DNA of 64,000 nt from Streptomyces sp. Act143 (GTDB taxonomy: Bacteria > Actinomycetota > Actinomycetes > Streptomycetales > Streptomycetaceae), in the NCBI RefSeq assembly GCF_003143935.1, contig NZ_QFRX01000001.1:1126071-1190070 (forward strand). Reading direction: 5' to 3'. A program made the translations under genes and the position numbers. The number at the start of each line of letters is the position of its first letter. Positions within the stretch are counted from its first letter, which is position 1. Under the pieces are notes generated by a model. It saw only the letters and a list, made by a program, of their open reading frames with translations, was not told the origin of the DNA and ran no database searches. Shown in pieces: positions 17,424 through 25,726 of the stretch.

Positions 17424-17472
17424 CAGCGACCTACCTGTCCACTCGTGGCTGGGTGGACTTTACCCAGATCGC

Positions 17473-17931
17473 TCAGTTCCCGGCGGTCGCCGCCTTCCTG
17501 ATCGCCTCCCGGATGCGGGTGTACGTGCCGCACCGGCAGACGTTCTCGATCCGGTCGATGTCGGCGTCGGTCGGCTCGGGCGTGTGCTTCAGCAGGGCCA
17601 CCGCCGCCATGATCTGGCCCGGCTGGCAGAAACCGCACTGCGCCACGTCGCAGTCGAGCCAGGCCTGCTGCACGGGGTGCAGGGTGTCGCCGTCGGCCAG
17701 GCCCTCGATGGTGGTGACCTCCCGCCGGGCGCAGTCCGCGACGGGGACGACGCAGGGCTGTATCTCGGCGCCGTCGAGATGGCTCGTACAGGCGCGGCAG
17801 ACGCCGACGCCACAGCCGTACTTGGGGCCGGTGACGTGCAGCAGGTCGCGCAGCACCCACAGCAGGGGCATGTCGTCGGGGGCCTCCACGGTGACCGGTT
17901 TGCCGTTGAGGACGAAGGAGTGACGGGGCAT
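17473..17931 (-). CDS. [2Fe-2S] subunit of a molybdenum hydroxylase
   Basis: Electron-transfer subunit of 152 residues. Residues ~40-60 hold the plant-ferredoxin-type cluster site (YGCGVGVCRACTSHLDG, with a downstream Cys in IQPCVVP); residues ~95-140 hold the second site (CGFCQPGQ and NVCRCGTY). It matches small subunits of IorA/NicA type. ATG 17931 follows the large subunit by 17 bp. It probably rides with the Tat-exported large subunit. No FAD subunit is nearby, as in other two-subunit members. Confidence 0.92.
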   Translation of the reverse strand: MPRHSFVLNGKPVTVEAPDDMPLLWVLRDLLHVTGPKYGCGVGVCRACTSHLDGAEIQPCVVPVADCARREVTTIEGLADGDTLHPVQQAWLDCDVAQCGFCQPGQIMAAVALLKHTPEPTDADIDRIENVCRCGTYTRIREAIRKAATAGN

Positions 17932-17948
17932 CAAGGACCTTCCACGGG

Positions 17949-20054
17949 TCAGAAGTCGAGAGGGAAGCGGCGGGGTGCGGTGCCGGTCGCGCGGGCGTAG
18001 GCGTTCGCGACGGCTCCGGCCGCCGCCGGGACGCCGAGTTCGCCCGCGCCGCCCGGTGCCCCGCCCGTGGGCAGGATGTGCGCCTCGAAGCGGAGCGGGG
18101 CGTGGCGTTGGCGGGCGTAGCGGAAGTCGGCGTAACTGCCCTCTCGGACGGCGCCCCGGTCGATGTGGAGGCCGGCCCGCAGGATGGTGGAGATGCCGTC
18201 GATCGCCGTGCCCATGAGCTGTGCCTCCAGTCCGCGCGGGTTGACGACCGTGCCGACGTCGGCCGCCATGACGACCTTGGTCACCCGCGGGTTCTTCGGG
18301 TCGGTGACGTCGATCTCGGCGAGGCAGGCCACGCAGGACCCGTACTCCTCGTGGACGGCGACGCCCTGGGCCTGCCCCTCGGGCAACGCCCGGCCCCAGT
18401 GGCCGGCGGTGGCGACCTTGTCGAGGACGGCCCTGACGGCCTTGCTCCGCAGGGTCGTACGACGGAACGCCACCGGGTCCTGGCCCAGGGCCCGGGCCGT
18501 CTCGTCGACGACGATCTCCTCGGCCGTCCGCACCGTCCCGGAGTCGACCGACCGCCAGGCGCCCAGTGGGATCGCCGCCAGTTCGACGGAGCCCGCATCC
18601 CCGGACAAGGTGCCGAAGTTGTAGAGGCCGCTGTCGCTGGGCACCGGGGCGGCGGCCGCTGTGACGCTCCCGCCCCTGATGCCGCCCTGGACGGAGGCCC
18701 CCTCCCACGCCTCGCTCACCGAGGCCGTCGCGTGGGCGAAGGCGACGACGCGGCCGTGGGCGTGGCTGACCCGTATGCGGTGCTGGGAGGCCGGGCGCAT
18801 CCGGCCGTGCCGGATGTCGTCGGCGCGGCTCCACATCAGCTTGACCGGGCGGCGCGCCTTCTTGGAGATCAGGGCGGCCTCGATCGCCGCGTCGTGGTTC
18901 AGCCGGCGGCCGAACGAGCCGCCGCCGCGCACGACATGGACGCGTACGGCGGACGACGGCAGCCCGACCGTCGAGGCGATGACCTCCCGCGCGTCCATCG
19001 GCGACTGGGAGGAGAACCAGATCTCGGCGCGGTGGGCGCGCACGTCCGCCACGGCGGTGAGCACCTCCATCGGGGCGTGGCTGACGAAGGCGAACTCGAA
19101 CCGGGCCTCCCACTGGGCCGATCCGCGCGGCGGAGCGGCGAGCGGCGGCACCGCGGCCCGCAGCCGGGAGCGGATCCCGGCGTCGGACAGCCGGGCCAGC
19201 GGGCCGGGGGCCCAGGTGATCTTCAGGGCGTCCCTGGCCTCGAAGGCATGGTGGAAGGACTCCGCCACGACGGCAACTCCCCCGGGAATCCGCACCACTT
19301 CGAGGACACCCGGCAGCGCGCGGGCGGCTCGGTCGTCCACCGAGACGGCCTTCCCGCCGAGCGTGGGCGGGCGGGCCACCACGGTCGGTTTCGCACCGGC
19401 CGCGGTCAGGTCGCCGGTGTAGCGCGCCCGTCCGGTGACGATGTCGCGGGCGTCGATGCGGGGTGTCGGATGCCCGATCACCCGGTGCCTGGACGCCGGT
19501 TTGGGCTTGCTCGACACGCGGGGCCGACGGACCCGGGCGGCGCTCTCGGTGAGGGAGCCGAAGGTGGCGGTGCGTCCGTCGGGGGCGACGACCGTGGTGT
19601 CCCGGGTGCGCAGGACGCGGGCGGGCAGGTGCCAGCGCTGCGCGGCCGCGGTGACGAGACGGGCGCGGGCCGTCGCGGCGAGGTTGCGGGCGGGACCGTA
19701 CAGCGAACTGACGGAGCTGGAACCGCCGGTGAACTGATTGCCCCTGGTCCGGGCTTCGGCCAGCGGGATGTCGACGTCGGTGAGCCGGGCGTCGAGCTCC
19801 TCGGCGATCATCATGGCGACCGCGGTGGTGACGCCCTGCCCGACCTCGACGCGCGGCAGCCGGACGACGACCCTGTTCTCCCGGGTGATCTCCAGGACCA
19901 GCATCTCGTCGTCGGTGCCGGTCACCACGACGTCGGAACGCCGGGCGGTCGCGCCCGCGGCCGTCGGGGCGTCGCAGCCGAGCGGCGCCGCGACGGTCAG
20001 CGTGGACGCCGCCAGCGTGTAGACCATGAACCGGCGGCGGGACAGCTCTGCCAC
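17949..20054 (-). CDS. Molybdopterin-binding large subunit, IorB-like, Tat-exported
   Basis: Aldehyde oxidase/xanthine dehydrogenase-type catalytic subunit of 701 residues. A twin-arginine signal (LSRRRFMVYTLAAS, residues ~4-18) shows export after folding. Molybdopterin contacts include GGSSSVSSLYGPARNLAATA and GGGSFGRRLNHDAAIEAAL. The base-acting Glu is in GGAGELGVPAAAGAVANAYA near the end. The layout fits isoquinoline 1-oxidoreductase/nicotinate hydroxylase relatives that hydroxylate N-heterocycles or aldehydes. GTG 20054 is chosen because AGGGGG lies 8 nt upstream and it places the Tat motif at the N-terminus; an ATG 90 nt upstream is less likely. Confidence 0.88.
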   Translation of the reverse strand: MAELSRRRFMVYTLAASTLTVAAPLGCDAPTAAGATARRSDVVVTGTDDEMLVLEITRENRVVVRLPRVEVGQGVTTAVAMMIAEELDARLTDVDIPLAEARTRGNQFTGGSSSVSSLYGPARNLAATARARLVTAAAQRWHLPARVLRTRDTTVVAPDGRTATFGSLTESAARVRRPRVSSKPKPASRHRVIGHPTPRIDARDIVTGRARYTGDLTAAGAKPTVVARPPTLGGKAVSVDDRAARALPGVLEVVRIPGGVAVVAESFHHAFEARDALKITWAPGPLARLSDAGIRSRLRAAVPPLAAPPRGSAQWEARFEFAFVSHAPMEVLTAVADVRAHRAEIWFSSQSPMDAREVIASTVGLPSSAVRVHVVRGGGSFGRRLNHDAAIEAALISKKARRPVKLMWSRADDIRHGRMRPASQHRIRVSHAHGRVVAFAHATASVSEAWEGASVQGGIRGGSVTAAAAPVPSDSGLYNFGTLSGDAGSVELAAIPLGAWRSVDSGTVRTAEEIVVDETARALGQDPVAFRRTTLRSKAVRAVLDKVATAGHWGRALPEGQAQGVAVHEEYGSCVACLAEIDVTDPKNPRVTKVVMAADVGTVVNPRGLEAQLMGTAIDGISTILRAGLHIDRGAVREGSYADFRYARQRHAPLRFEAHILPTGGAPGGAGELGVPAAAGAVANAYARATGTAPRRFPLDF

Positions 20055-20406
20055 GGCGTACTCCCCCTGTGAACGTCTTGTGTCTGCGGTTGGCTCAGCA
20101 GATAGGAGGGTTCTGTCCGGGCGAGGGTTGCGTCCGCGGGTCAACTCCCTCTCCCGGCCCCTTCGGAAGGCGCTCAGCGTTCAGCTCGTGACTCACGGAC
20201 ACCCGTTGCGGACTGCGGGACATGACGGCACGTCACCTCATCGAGCGGCTGGACGGGCTGCCATAGGACGGCGGGGGGTGGGAGGCCGGTGCCTGGACGG
20301 ACTTGCAACGCGTGCCGAGCACCCGGCACGGCTCTGCGCAGTATCGGCAGGTGAGCCGGGGAACGCTGCTGGGCCCCCGTGCCGGGACGCGGCCGAAAGG
20401 GTGCCG
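20055..20406. other. 352-bp gap between two leftward genes
   Basis: No convincing gene. Open frames crossing it are antisense or read-through frames of neighbours. It should hold the promoter of the molybdenum-hydroxylase operon and the end of the gnd transcript. One 7-bp hairpin (20311-20330) is listed separately. Confidence 0.5.
20311..20330 (-). terminator. Possible weak terminator after gnd
   Basis: CGTGCCG (20311-20317) pairs with CGGCACG (20324-20330) over a 6-nt loop, about 76 nt past the gnd stop codon. Confidence 0.4.
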
Positions 20407-21846
20407 TCAGCTCGTCGTCTCCGGGCGGCCGGGGGCGGCCCAGTGGGTGTGGAAGGTGCCGGGGCGGTCGACGCGGGCGTAGGTGTGCGCGCCGAAGTAG
20501 TCGCGCTGCCCCTGGAGCAGCGCGGCGGGCAGGCGTTCCGCGCGCAGGGTGTCGTAGTGGGCGAGCGCGGCGGAGATCGCCGGGACGGGGATGCCGCGGC
20601 GGGCCGCGGAGGCCACGGTCTCGCGCCAGGGGACCTGCGCGTCGGTGATCTCCATGGCGAACTCCATCTCGCCGAGCAGGCTGACCAGGTCCCGGTCGGC
20701 TGCGTACGCGGCCCGGATGCGGTCCAGGAAGGCGGCCCGGATGATGCAGCCGCCGCGCCAGATGCGGGCGACGGTGCCGAGGTCGATCTTCCAGCCGTAC
20801 TCGGCCGCCGCGTCCTGGATCATCGTCCAGCCCTGGTCGTAGGCGATGACCTTGGAGGCGTACAGCGCGTGTTCCACCTGCGAGGTGAAGCGCTCGGCCT
20901 CGGTGCGGCTGAGCGGGGGTGTGGTGCCGCCGGGCAGGCCCCGGTAGGCGGCGCGCAGGTCGCCCTGCCCGGAGGCGGCGCGGGCGAAGGTGGCCTGCGC
21001 GACCGCGGTGACCGGGGAGGCCAGGTCGAGGGCGGTCTGCACGGTCCAGCGGCCGGTGCCCTTCTGGCCTGCCGCGTCCGCGACGACGTCGACGAAGGGC
21101 GCCCCGGTGGCCGGGTCGGTGTGGGCGAGGACCTCGGCGGTGATCTCGATCAGGTACGAGCCGAGCCGGCCCGCGTTCCAGCGGCGGAAGACGGCCGCGA
21201 TCTCGGCCGGGGTGTACCCGGCCACCTGGCGCAGCAGGTCGTAGGCCTCGGCGATGAGCTGCATGTCGGCGTACTCGATGCCGTTGTGGACCATCTTCAC
21301 GAAGTGCCCGGCGCCGTCGGTGCCGATATGGGCGGCGCAGGGCTCGCCGTCGACGTGGGCGCTGATGTTCTCGAACAGGGGGCCGAGCACGGCGTACGAC
21401 TCCGTGGACCCGCCGACCATCACGGACGGGCCGGCGAGGGCGCCCTCCTCGCCGCCGGAGATGCCGGTGCCGACGAAGTGGAGGCCCCGCTCGCGCAGGG
21501 CGGCCTCGCGGCGGCGGGTGTCGGCGAAGTGGGCGTTGCCGCCGTCGACGACGATGTCGCCGGTCTCCAGGAGCGGGACGAACTCCTCGATGACCGCGTC
21601 GGTGGCCGCGCCCGCCTGGACCATGATGATCAGCTTCCGGGGGCGCTCGAGCGCGGCGACGAAGTCCTCGGCCGACTCCGCCGCGACGAACGTGCCCTCG
21701 TGGCCGTACTCCTCGACGAGCGCGCGGGTGCGGCCGGCGGAGCGGTTGTGCACGGCGACGGTGGCCCCGTGGCGGGCGAAGTTCCGCGCCAGGTTGCGGC
21801 CCATCACGCCCAGCCCGGTGACGCCGATGGATGCGCTTGCGTTCAT
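20407..21846 (-). CDS. gnd: 6-phosphogluconate dehydrogenase, decarboxylating
   Basis: Oxidative pentose-phosphate enzyme (6-phosphogluconate to ribulose 5-phosphate, CO2 and NADPH) of 479 residues, full length for the long dimeric form. The N-terminal Rossmann motif is GVTGLGVMGRNLARNFA; the substrate and catalytic segments are GISGGEEGALAGPS and KMVHNGIEYADMQLIAEAYD with Lys and Asn. ATG 21846. Divergent from gap, which places two central carbon enzymes on either side of one 229-bp control region. Confidence 0.96.
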   Translation of the reverse strand: MNASASIGVTGLGVMGRNLARNFARHGATVAVHNRSAGRTRALVEEYGHEGTFVAAESAEDFVAALERPRKLIIMVQAGAATDAVIEEFVPLLETGDIVVDGGNAHFADTRRREAALRERGLHFVGTGISGGEEGALAGPSVMVGGSTESYAVLGPLFENISAHVDGEPCAAHIGTDGAGHFVKMVHNGIEYADMQLIAEAYDLLRQVAGYTPAEIAAVFRRWNAGRLGSYLIEITAEVLAHTDPATGAPFVDVVADAAGQKGTGRWTVQTALDLASPVTAVAQATFARAASGQGDLRAAYRGLPGGTTPPLSRTEAERFTSQVEHALYASKVIAYDQGWTMIQDAAAEYGWKIDLGTVARIWRGGCIIRAAFLDRIRAAYAADRDLVSLLGEMEFAMEITDAQVPWRETVASAARRGIPVPAISAALAHYDTLRAERLPAALLQGQRDYFGAHTYARVDRPGTFHTHWAAPGRPETTS

Positions 21847-22075
21847 GAGGTCCGTCCCTTGGTCGATCGGTGGCGGGTACGCGGAGCGGCGGCCCCGTGC
21901 CGGCAGGTACGGGCGGCGGGCCGGTTCTTCTCGATGCCGCCGATGAAACCGTCAGCCGCTCGCGACGTCCTCCAGTGCCGCCGGGGCCGCCGGGGCCTTC
22001 GACCCCACCCCGTTCGAGGGGCCAGACGAACATGTGGTTAACATATGAGCGCTGCCTAGCTCGAAAGATGGATCT

Positions 22076-23521
22076 GTGACTGTCAACGAGGACTCGTTCA
22101 CCAACTGGAAGACCCGCGAGGAGATCGCGGAGTCGATGATCCCGATCATCGGGAAGCTGCACCGCGAGCGGGACGTCACCGTCCTGCTGCACAGCCGCTC
22201 CCTGGTGAACAAGTCGGTGGTCAGCATCCTCAAGACCCACCGTTTCGCCCGGCAGATCGCCGGCGAGGAGCTGTCGGTCACCGAGACCCTGCCTTTCCTC
22301 CAGGCGCTGACCACCCTCGATCTCGGCCCGTCCCAGATCGACATCGGCATGCTGGCCGCCACGTACCGTGCCGACGACCGCGGCCTGACGATCGAGGCCT
22401 TCACCGCCGAGGCCGTCGCCGGCGCCACCGGCGCCAACAAGATCGAGCGCGGCGAGGGCCGTGACGTCGTCCTGTACGGCTTCGGCCGCATCGGCCGGCT
22501 CGTCGCCCGGCTGCTGATCGAGAAGGCGGGCTCCGGCAGCGGGCTGCGGCTGCGTGCGATCGTCGTCCGCGGCGGCGGCGACCAGGACCTCGTGAAGCGG
22601 GCCTCGCTGCTGCGCCGCGACTCGATCCACGGCCAGTTCCAGGGCACGATCACCGTCGACGAGGCGACCGACACGATCGTCGCCAACGGCAACGCGATCA
22701 AGGTGATCTACGCGAGCGACCCGTCCGAGGTCGACTACACGGCGTACGGCATCAAGAACGCGATCCTCATCGACAACACCGGCAAGTGGCGGGACCGCGA
22801 GGGCCTCTCGCAGCACCTGCGTCCCGGGATCGACAAGGTCGTCCTCACCGCGCCCGGCAAGGGTGACGTCCCGAACATCGTGCACGGCGTCAACCACGAC
22901 ACCGTCAAGCCGGACGAGCAGATCCTGTCCTGCGCCTCCTGCACCACCAACGCGATCGTGCCGCCGCTGAAGGCGATGGACGACGAGTACGGCGTGCTGC
23001 GCGGCCATGTCGAGACGGTCCACTCGTTCACCAACGACCAGAACCTGCTGGACAACTACCACAAGGCCGACCGTCGCGGCCGTTCGGCGCCGCTGAACAT
23101 GGTGATCACCGAGACGGGTGCCGCCTCGGCCGTCGCCAAGGCGCTGCCCGACCTCAAGGCGCCGATCACGGGCAGCTCGATCCGGGTGCCGGTGCCGGAC
23201 GTGTCCATCGCGATCCTCAGCCTGCGCCTGGGCCGTGAGACGACCCGCGAGGAGGTTCTCGGCTACCTGCGCGACGTCTCGCTGAACTCGCCGCTCAAGC
23301 GCCAGATCGACTTCACCACCGCCCCCGACGCCGTGTCGATGGACTTCGTCGGCTCGCGCCACGCCTCCATCGTCGACGCCGGCGCCACGAAGGTCGACGG
23401 CGACAACGCGATCCTCTACCTCTGGTACGACAACGAGTTCGGCTACTCCTGCCAGGTGATCCGGGTCGTCCAGCACGTCTCCGGGGTGGAGTACCCGACG
23501 TACCCGTCGACGGCGGTCTGA
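22076..23521 (+). CDS. gap: Glyceraldehyde-3-phosphate dehydrogenase, long form
   Basis: Oxidises glyceraldehyde 3-phosphate with NAD(P)+. At 481 residues it is about 140 longer than the standard enzyme, with an N-terminal helical extension (~1-125) before the Rossmann motif YGFGRIGRLVARLL. The catalytic Cys lies in SCASCTTNAIVPPL. GTG 22076 is used; no stronger start is seen, and the ribosome site is weak. An AT-rich GTTAACATATG (22037-22047) upstream may be the -10 region. The 3' end is odd: its last ten codons begin a 30-bp tandem repeat that copies the stop codon three times. Confidence 0.93.
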   Translation: MTVNEDSFTNWKTREEIAESMIPIIGKLHRERDVTVLLHSRSLVNKSVVSILKTHRFARQIAGEELSVTETLPFLQALTTLDLGPSQIDIGMLAATYRADDRGLTIEAFTAEAVAGATGANKIERGEGRDVVLYGFGRIGRLVARLLIEKAGSGSGLRLRAIVVRGGGDQDLVKRASLLRRDSIHGQFQGTITVDEATDTIVANGNAIKVIYASDPSEVDYTAYGIKNAILIDNTGKWRDREGLSQHLRPGIDKVVLTAPGKGDVPNIVHGVNHDTVKPDEQILSCASCTTNAIVPPLKAMDDEYGVLRGHVETVHSFTNDQNLLDNYHKADRRGRSAPLNMVITETGAASAVAKALPDLKAPITGSSIRVPVPDVSIAILSLRLGRETTREEVLGYLRDVSLNSPLKRQIDFTTAPDAVSMDFVGSRHASIVDAGATKVDGDNAILYLWYDNEFGYSCQVIRVVQHVSGVEYPTYPSTAV

Positions 23522-23590
23522 TCCCCGACATACCCGTCGACAGCGGTCTGACCCCCGACGCACCCGCCGACAGCGGTCTGATCCCCGACG
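23501..23590 (+). repeat. Three 30-bp tandem repeats spanning the gap stop codon
   Basis: Units are 23501-23530, 23531-23560 and 23561-23590, with only a few mismatches. The natural TGA (23519-23521) lies in unit 1. Because 30 is a multiple of three, units 2 and 3 supply TGA codons in the same frame at 23549 and 23579. The 10 bp before unit 1 also resemble the end of a unit. Confidence 0.92.
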
Positions 23591-23609
23591 TCCACACCTT
23601 CGACGCGAC

Positions 23610-23630
23610 GGCCCCAGGATTCCTGGGGCC
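23610..23630 (+). terminator. Terminator after gap
   Basis: GGCCCCAGG pairs with CCTGGGGCC around a 3-nt loop, followed by GTTTCGTCTG. It lies 20 nt after the tandem repeats. Confidence 0.75.
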
Positions 23631-23667
23631 GTTTCGTCTGCTCGAACTACTCCTCCGGGCAAGGGCG

Positions 23668-23696
23668 TTGACCGGGCCTCCTCGCGACAGCAGAAT
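23668..23696 (+). promoter_or_regulatory. Promoter of the secreted glycosidase-like gene
   Basis: TTGACC at 23668-23673, a 17-nt spacer and CAGAAT at 23691-23696 resemble a vegetative promoter. The operator palindrome starts 10 bp downstream, covering the transcription start. Confidence 0.6.
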
Positions 23697-23705
23697 GAGC
23701 GCGCA

Positions 23706-23723
23706 TTTGAGAGCGCTCTCAAA
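23706..23723. promoter_or_regulatory. Perfect 18-bp palindrome, LacI/CebR-like operator
   Basis: TTTGAGAGCGCTCTCAAA is fully palindromic with the central GAGCGCTC seen in operators of LacI-family sugar regulators; the CebR box of Streptomyces (TGGGAGCGCTCCCA) differs by one base in each half. It sits between the promoter and the ribosome site of the next gene. No LacI gene is adjacent. Confidence 0.75.
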
Positions 23724-23737
23724 CCTTGAGGAGACCC

Positions 23738-25114
23738 ATGACCGGCAGCCATGGCCCGGCACTCAGCCGCCGCGCACTGATAGCAACCGGCCTCGGTGTC
23801 GGCGCCGCAGCCCTGACCGCCGGTTCCGCCGCGGCGGCCGCCCCCGGGACGGCCGCCGCGGCCCGGCACCGCGCACTGGGGTTCCTCGCCGCCGCCATGG
23901 ACGCCTACCCGGAGCACGGCACGATCCGGCTGGCGCAGAGCTACACCGACCAGGCCGGGCTGTTCAGCACGGCGTTCACCTACGACAACGCCCTCACGAT
24001 CCTGGCGTTCCTCGCGAACCGGACGCACGACGGCGTCGTGCGGGCCACGGTGCTCGGCGACGCGCTGCTGTACGCGCAGGCCCACGACCCCGACCACGAC
24101 GACGGCCGCCTCCGGCAGGCCTACAACGTGGGGCCGTACACCTTCTACGACGGCTCCCCGCAGCCGGACGGGTTCGTCCGGGCGGACGGCACGGCCAACA
24201 TCGGCCGGCAGTTCGGCTTCACCGGCACGGCCGTGGGCGACATGGCGTGGGCCGGTGTCGCGCTGGCCGCGCTCGCCCGGCGCACCGGGGAGCACCGTTT
24301 CCTGAAGGGCGCGGTGCGGATCGGTGAGTGGATCGACCGGACGGGCCGTACCGACGAGCCGCTCGGCGGGTTCAAGTTCGGCGTCGACGGGGCGAACGCG
24401 AAGCTGCCGTTCACCTCGACCGAGCACAACACCGATCTAGTCGGCTTCTTCGGGCAGCTGGCACGGCTGACCGGCGACCGGGTGTGGCGGGAACGGCGGT
24501 CGGTGGCACGGAAGTTCGTGGAGCGGATGTGGGAGCCGGACGGCGGCTACTTCTACACCGGCACCAACGACGGCGTGACGATCAACAAGTCCCCGATACC
24601 CGAGGACACCCAGACCTGGACGCACCTGGCACTCGACTCGCCCGCCTACCGCGGCTCGTTGGACTGGGTGGCCCGTGAACTCGCCGTCCTGGACTCGGCC
24701 GACCGCCGCAACAGCGCGGTACCCGCGGGGCAGTCGTACCGTGGGGTCACCTTCAGCTCGGCGAGTCTGCGAGCGGACGAGGACGCCCCGATCGCCGACG
24801 GCCAGCCGAAGCCCTGCCGCCACGGGGTGTGGTTCGAGGGCACGGCCCACCTGGCCCTCGCCCTGCGGGACCGGCGAGCCGCCGAGGACGAGAAGCGCGC
24901 CCGTGGTCTGCTCGCCTCCATCGAGCGGGCACAGGAACTGCTGGGTGGCGGCCAGACGTTGGGCGGCGCTCCGGTCGCCCCGGGGTCGGGTGTCGTCTCC
25001 GCTTCCAGCCCCCTCGACACCGGTTTCGGGTTCGGCTACTACCCGTACCGGCACGCCGGCGCGACGGCCTGGTACCTGCTGGCGGCGGCCCGCGCCAACC
25101 CGCTGCGCGCCTAG
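23738..25114 (+). CDS. Tat-exported glycosidase-like protein, alpha/alpha-toroid
   Basis: Secreted protein of 458 residues. The N-terminus SRRALIATGLGVGAAALTAG is a Tat-type signal with an alanine-rich cleavage region. The mature part has repeated paired helices and motifs such as AFTYDNALTILAFL, EHNTDLVGFFGQLARL and PEDTQTWTHLAL, which fit six-hairpin glycosidase folds. No GH family could be assigned with confidence. ATG 23738 has GAGGAG just upstream; an upstream ATG 12 nt earlier is less likely. The CebR-like operator suggests control by a disaccharide. Its stop shares the palindrome CTAG with the stop of the convergent TetR gene. Confidence 0.75.
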   Translation: MTGSHGPALSRRALIATGLGVGAAALTAGSAAAAAPGTAAAARHRALGFLAAAMDAYPEHGTIRLAQSYTDQAGLFSTAFTYDNALTILAFLANRTHDGVVRATVLGDALLYAQAHDPDHDDGRLRQAYNVGPYTFYDGSPQPDGFVRADGTANIGRQFGFTGTAVGDMAWAGVALAALARRTGEHRFLKGAVRIGEWIDRTGRTDEPLGGFKFGVDGANAKLPFTSTEHNTDLVGFFGQLARLTGDRVWRERRSVARKFVERMWEPDGGYFYTGTNDGVTINKSPIPEDTQTWTHLALDSPAYRGSLDWVARELAVLDSADRRNSAVPAGQSYRGVTFSSASLRADEDAPIADGQPKPCRHGVWFEGTAHLALALRDRRAAEDEKRARGLLASIERAQELLGGGQTLGGAPVAPGSGVVSASSPLDTGFGFGYYPYRHAGATAWYLLAAARANPLRA

Positions 25115-25704
25115 GCGGAGACCAGCCCCGCGATGTGGGCGGTGACGGTGTCGAGGATGTCGGTCCAGGCGTCCTCGTCGCCGAGCACCAGGTAGTTGAG
25201 GGTCAGTCCGTCGGTCATGGCGGCGAGGTAGCGGGCCAGCGCCGGGACGGGGATGCGGAGTCGGAAGCCCGTGGACCGGGAGAGCTGCTCGATGATGCCG
25301 GTGTAGAGCTCGCCGTAGAGCTCGTACTGCCGTCGTGCCAGATGCTCGAACCCCGGTCGGCGCAGGGCGTACTGGGTGAGTTCGTAGGTGAGCATGTGTT
25401 CGTCGGGGTGCGCGCGTACGTGGCTCCAGTAGGCCTGGAAGCCGGCCCGTACCGTCTCCTCCAGGGAGGCCCTGGGGGTCAGGGCCTCCCTCACGATGCC
25501 GACGTAGTGGTCGGTGATGGTGGTGATGACCGACTCCACCAGCTCCTGCTTGGAGTCGAAGCAGTAGTGGAAGACGCTCAGGGAGACGCCGGCCTCGGCG
25601 GCGATGGAGCGGGTCGTGGTCCGGGCCACGCCGTCCCGGGCCATCGCCCTGATCGCCGCCTCGGTCAGCTGCCGACGCCGTTGTGCCGACGGCATGCGTG
25701 CCAT
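25111..25704 (-). CDS. TetR-family transcriptional regulator
   Basis: Repressor of 197 residues; helix-turn-helix in RRQLTEAAIRAMARDGVART and AGVSLSVFHYCFDSKQELVE (residues ~10-55), then a helical ligand domain. ATG 25704 has GGGGGA upstream; MPSAQ (25695) is an alternative. Its TAG overlaps the TAG of the convergent glycosidase-like gene within CTAG. It ends 22 bp downstream of the secreted hydrolase gene on the same strand and may be co-transcribed with it. Confidence 0.88.
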   Translation of the reverse strand: MARMPSAQRRRQLTEAAIRAMARDGVARTTTRSIAAEAGVSLSVFHYCFDSKQELVESVITTITDHYVGIVREALTPRASLEETVRAGFQAYWSHVRAHPDEHMLTYELTQYALRRPGFEHLARRQYELYGELYTGIIEQLSRSTGFRLRIPVPALARYLAAMTDGLTLNYLVLGDEDAWTDILDTVTAHIAGLVSA

Positions 25705-25726
25705 GTGCGCGTCCCCCGTCGTCGCG

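Noticed and set aside
20174..24427. Very long leftward open frame of about 1417 codons through gnd and opposite gap
   Set aside because: Its sequence is Arg/Pro/Gly/Val low-complexity and lies over the well-supported gnd and gap genes in other frames; it is a high-GC shadow.
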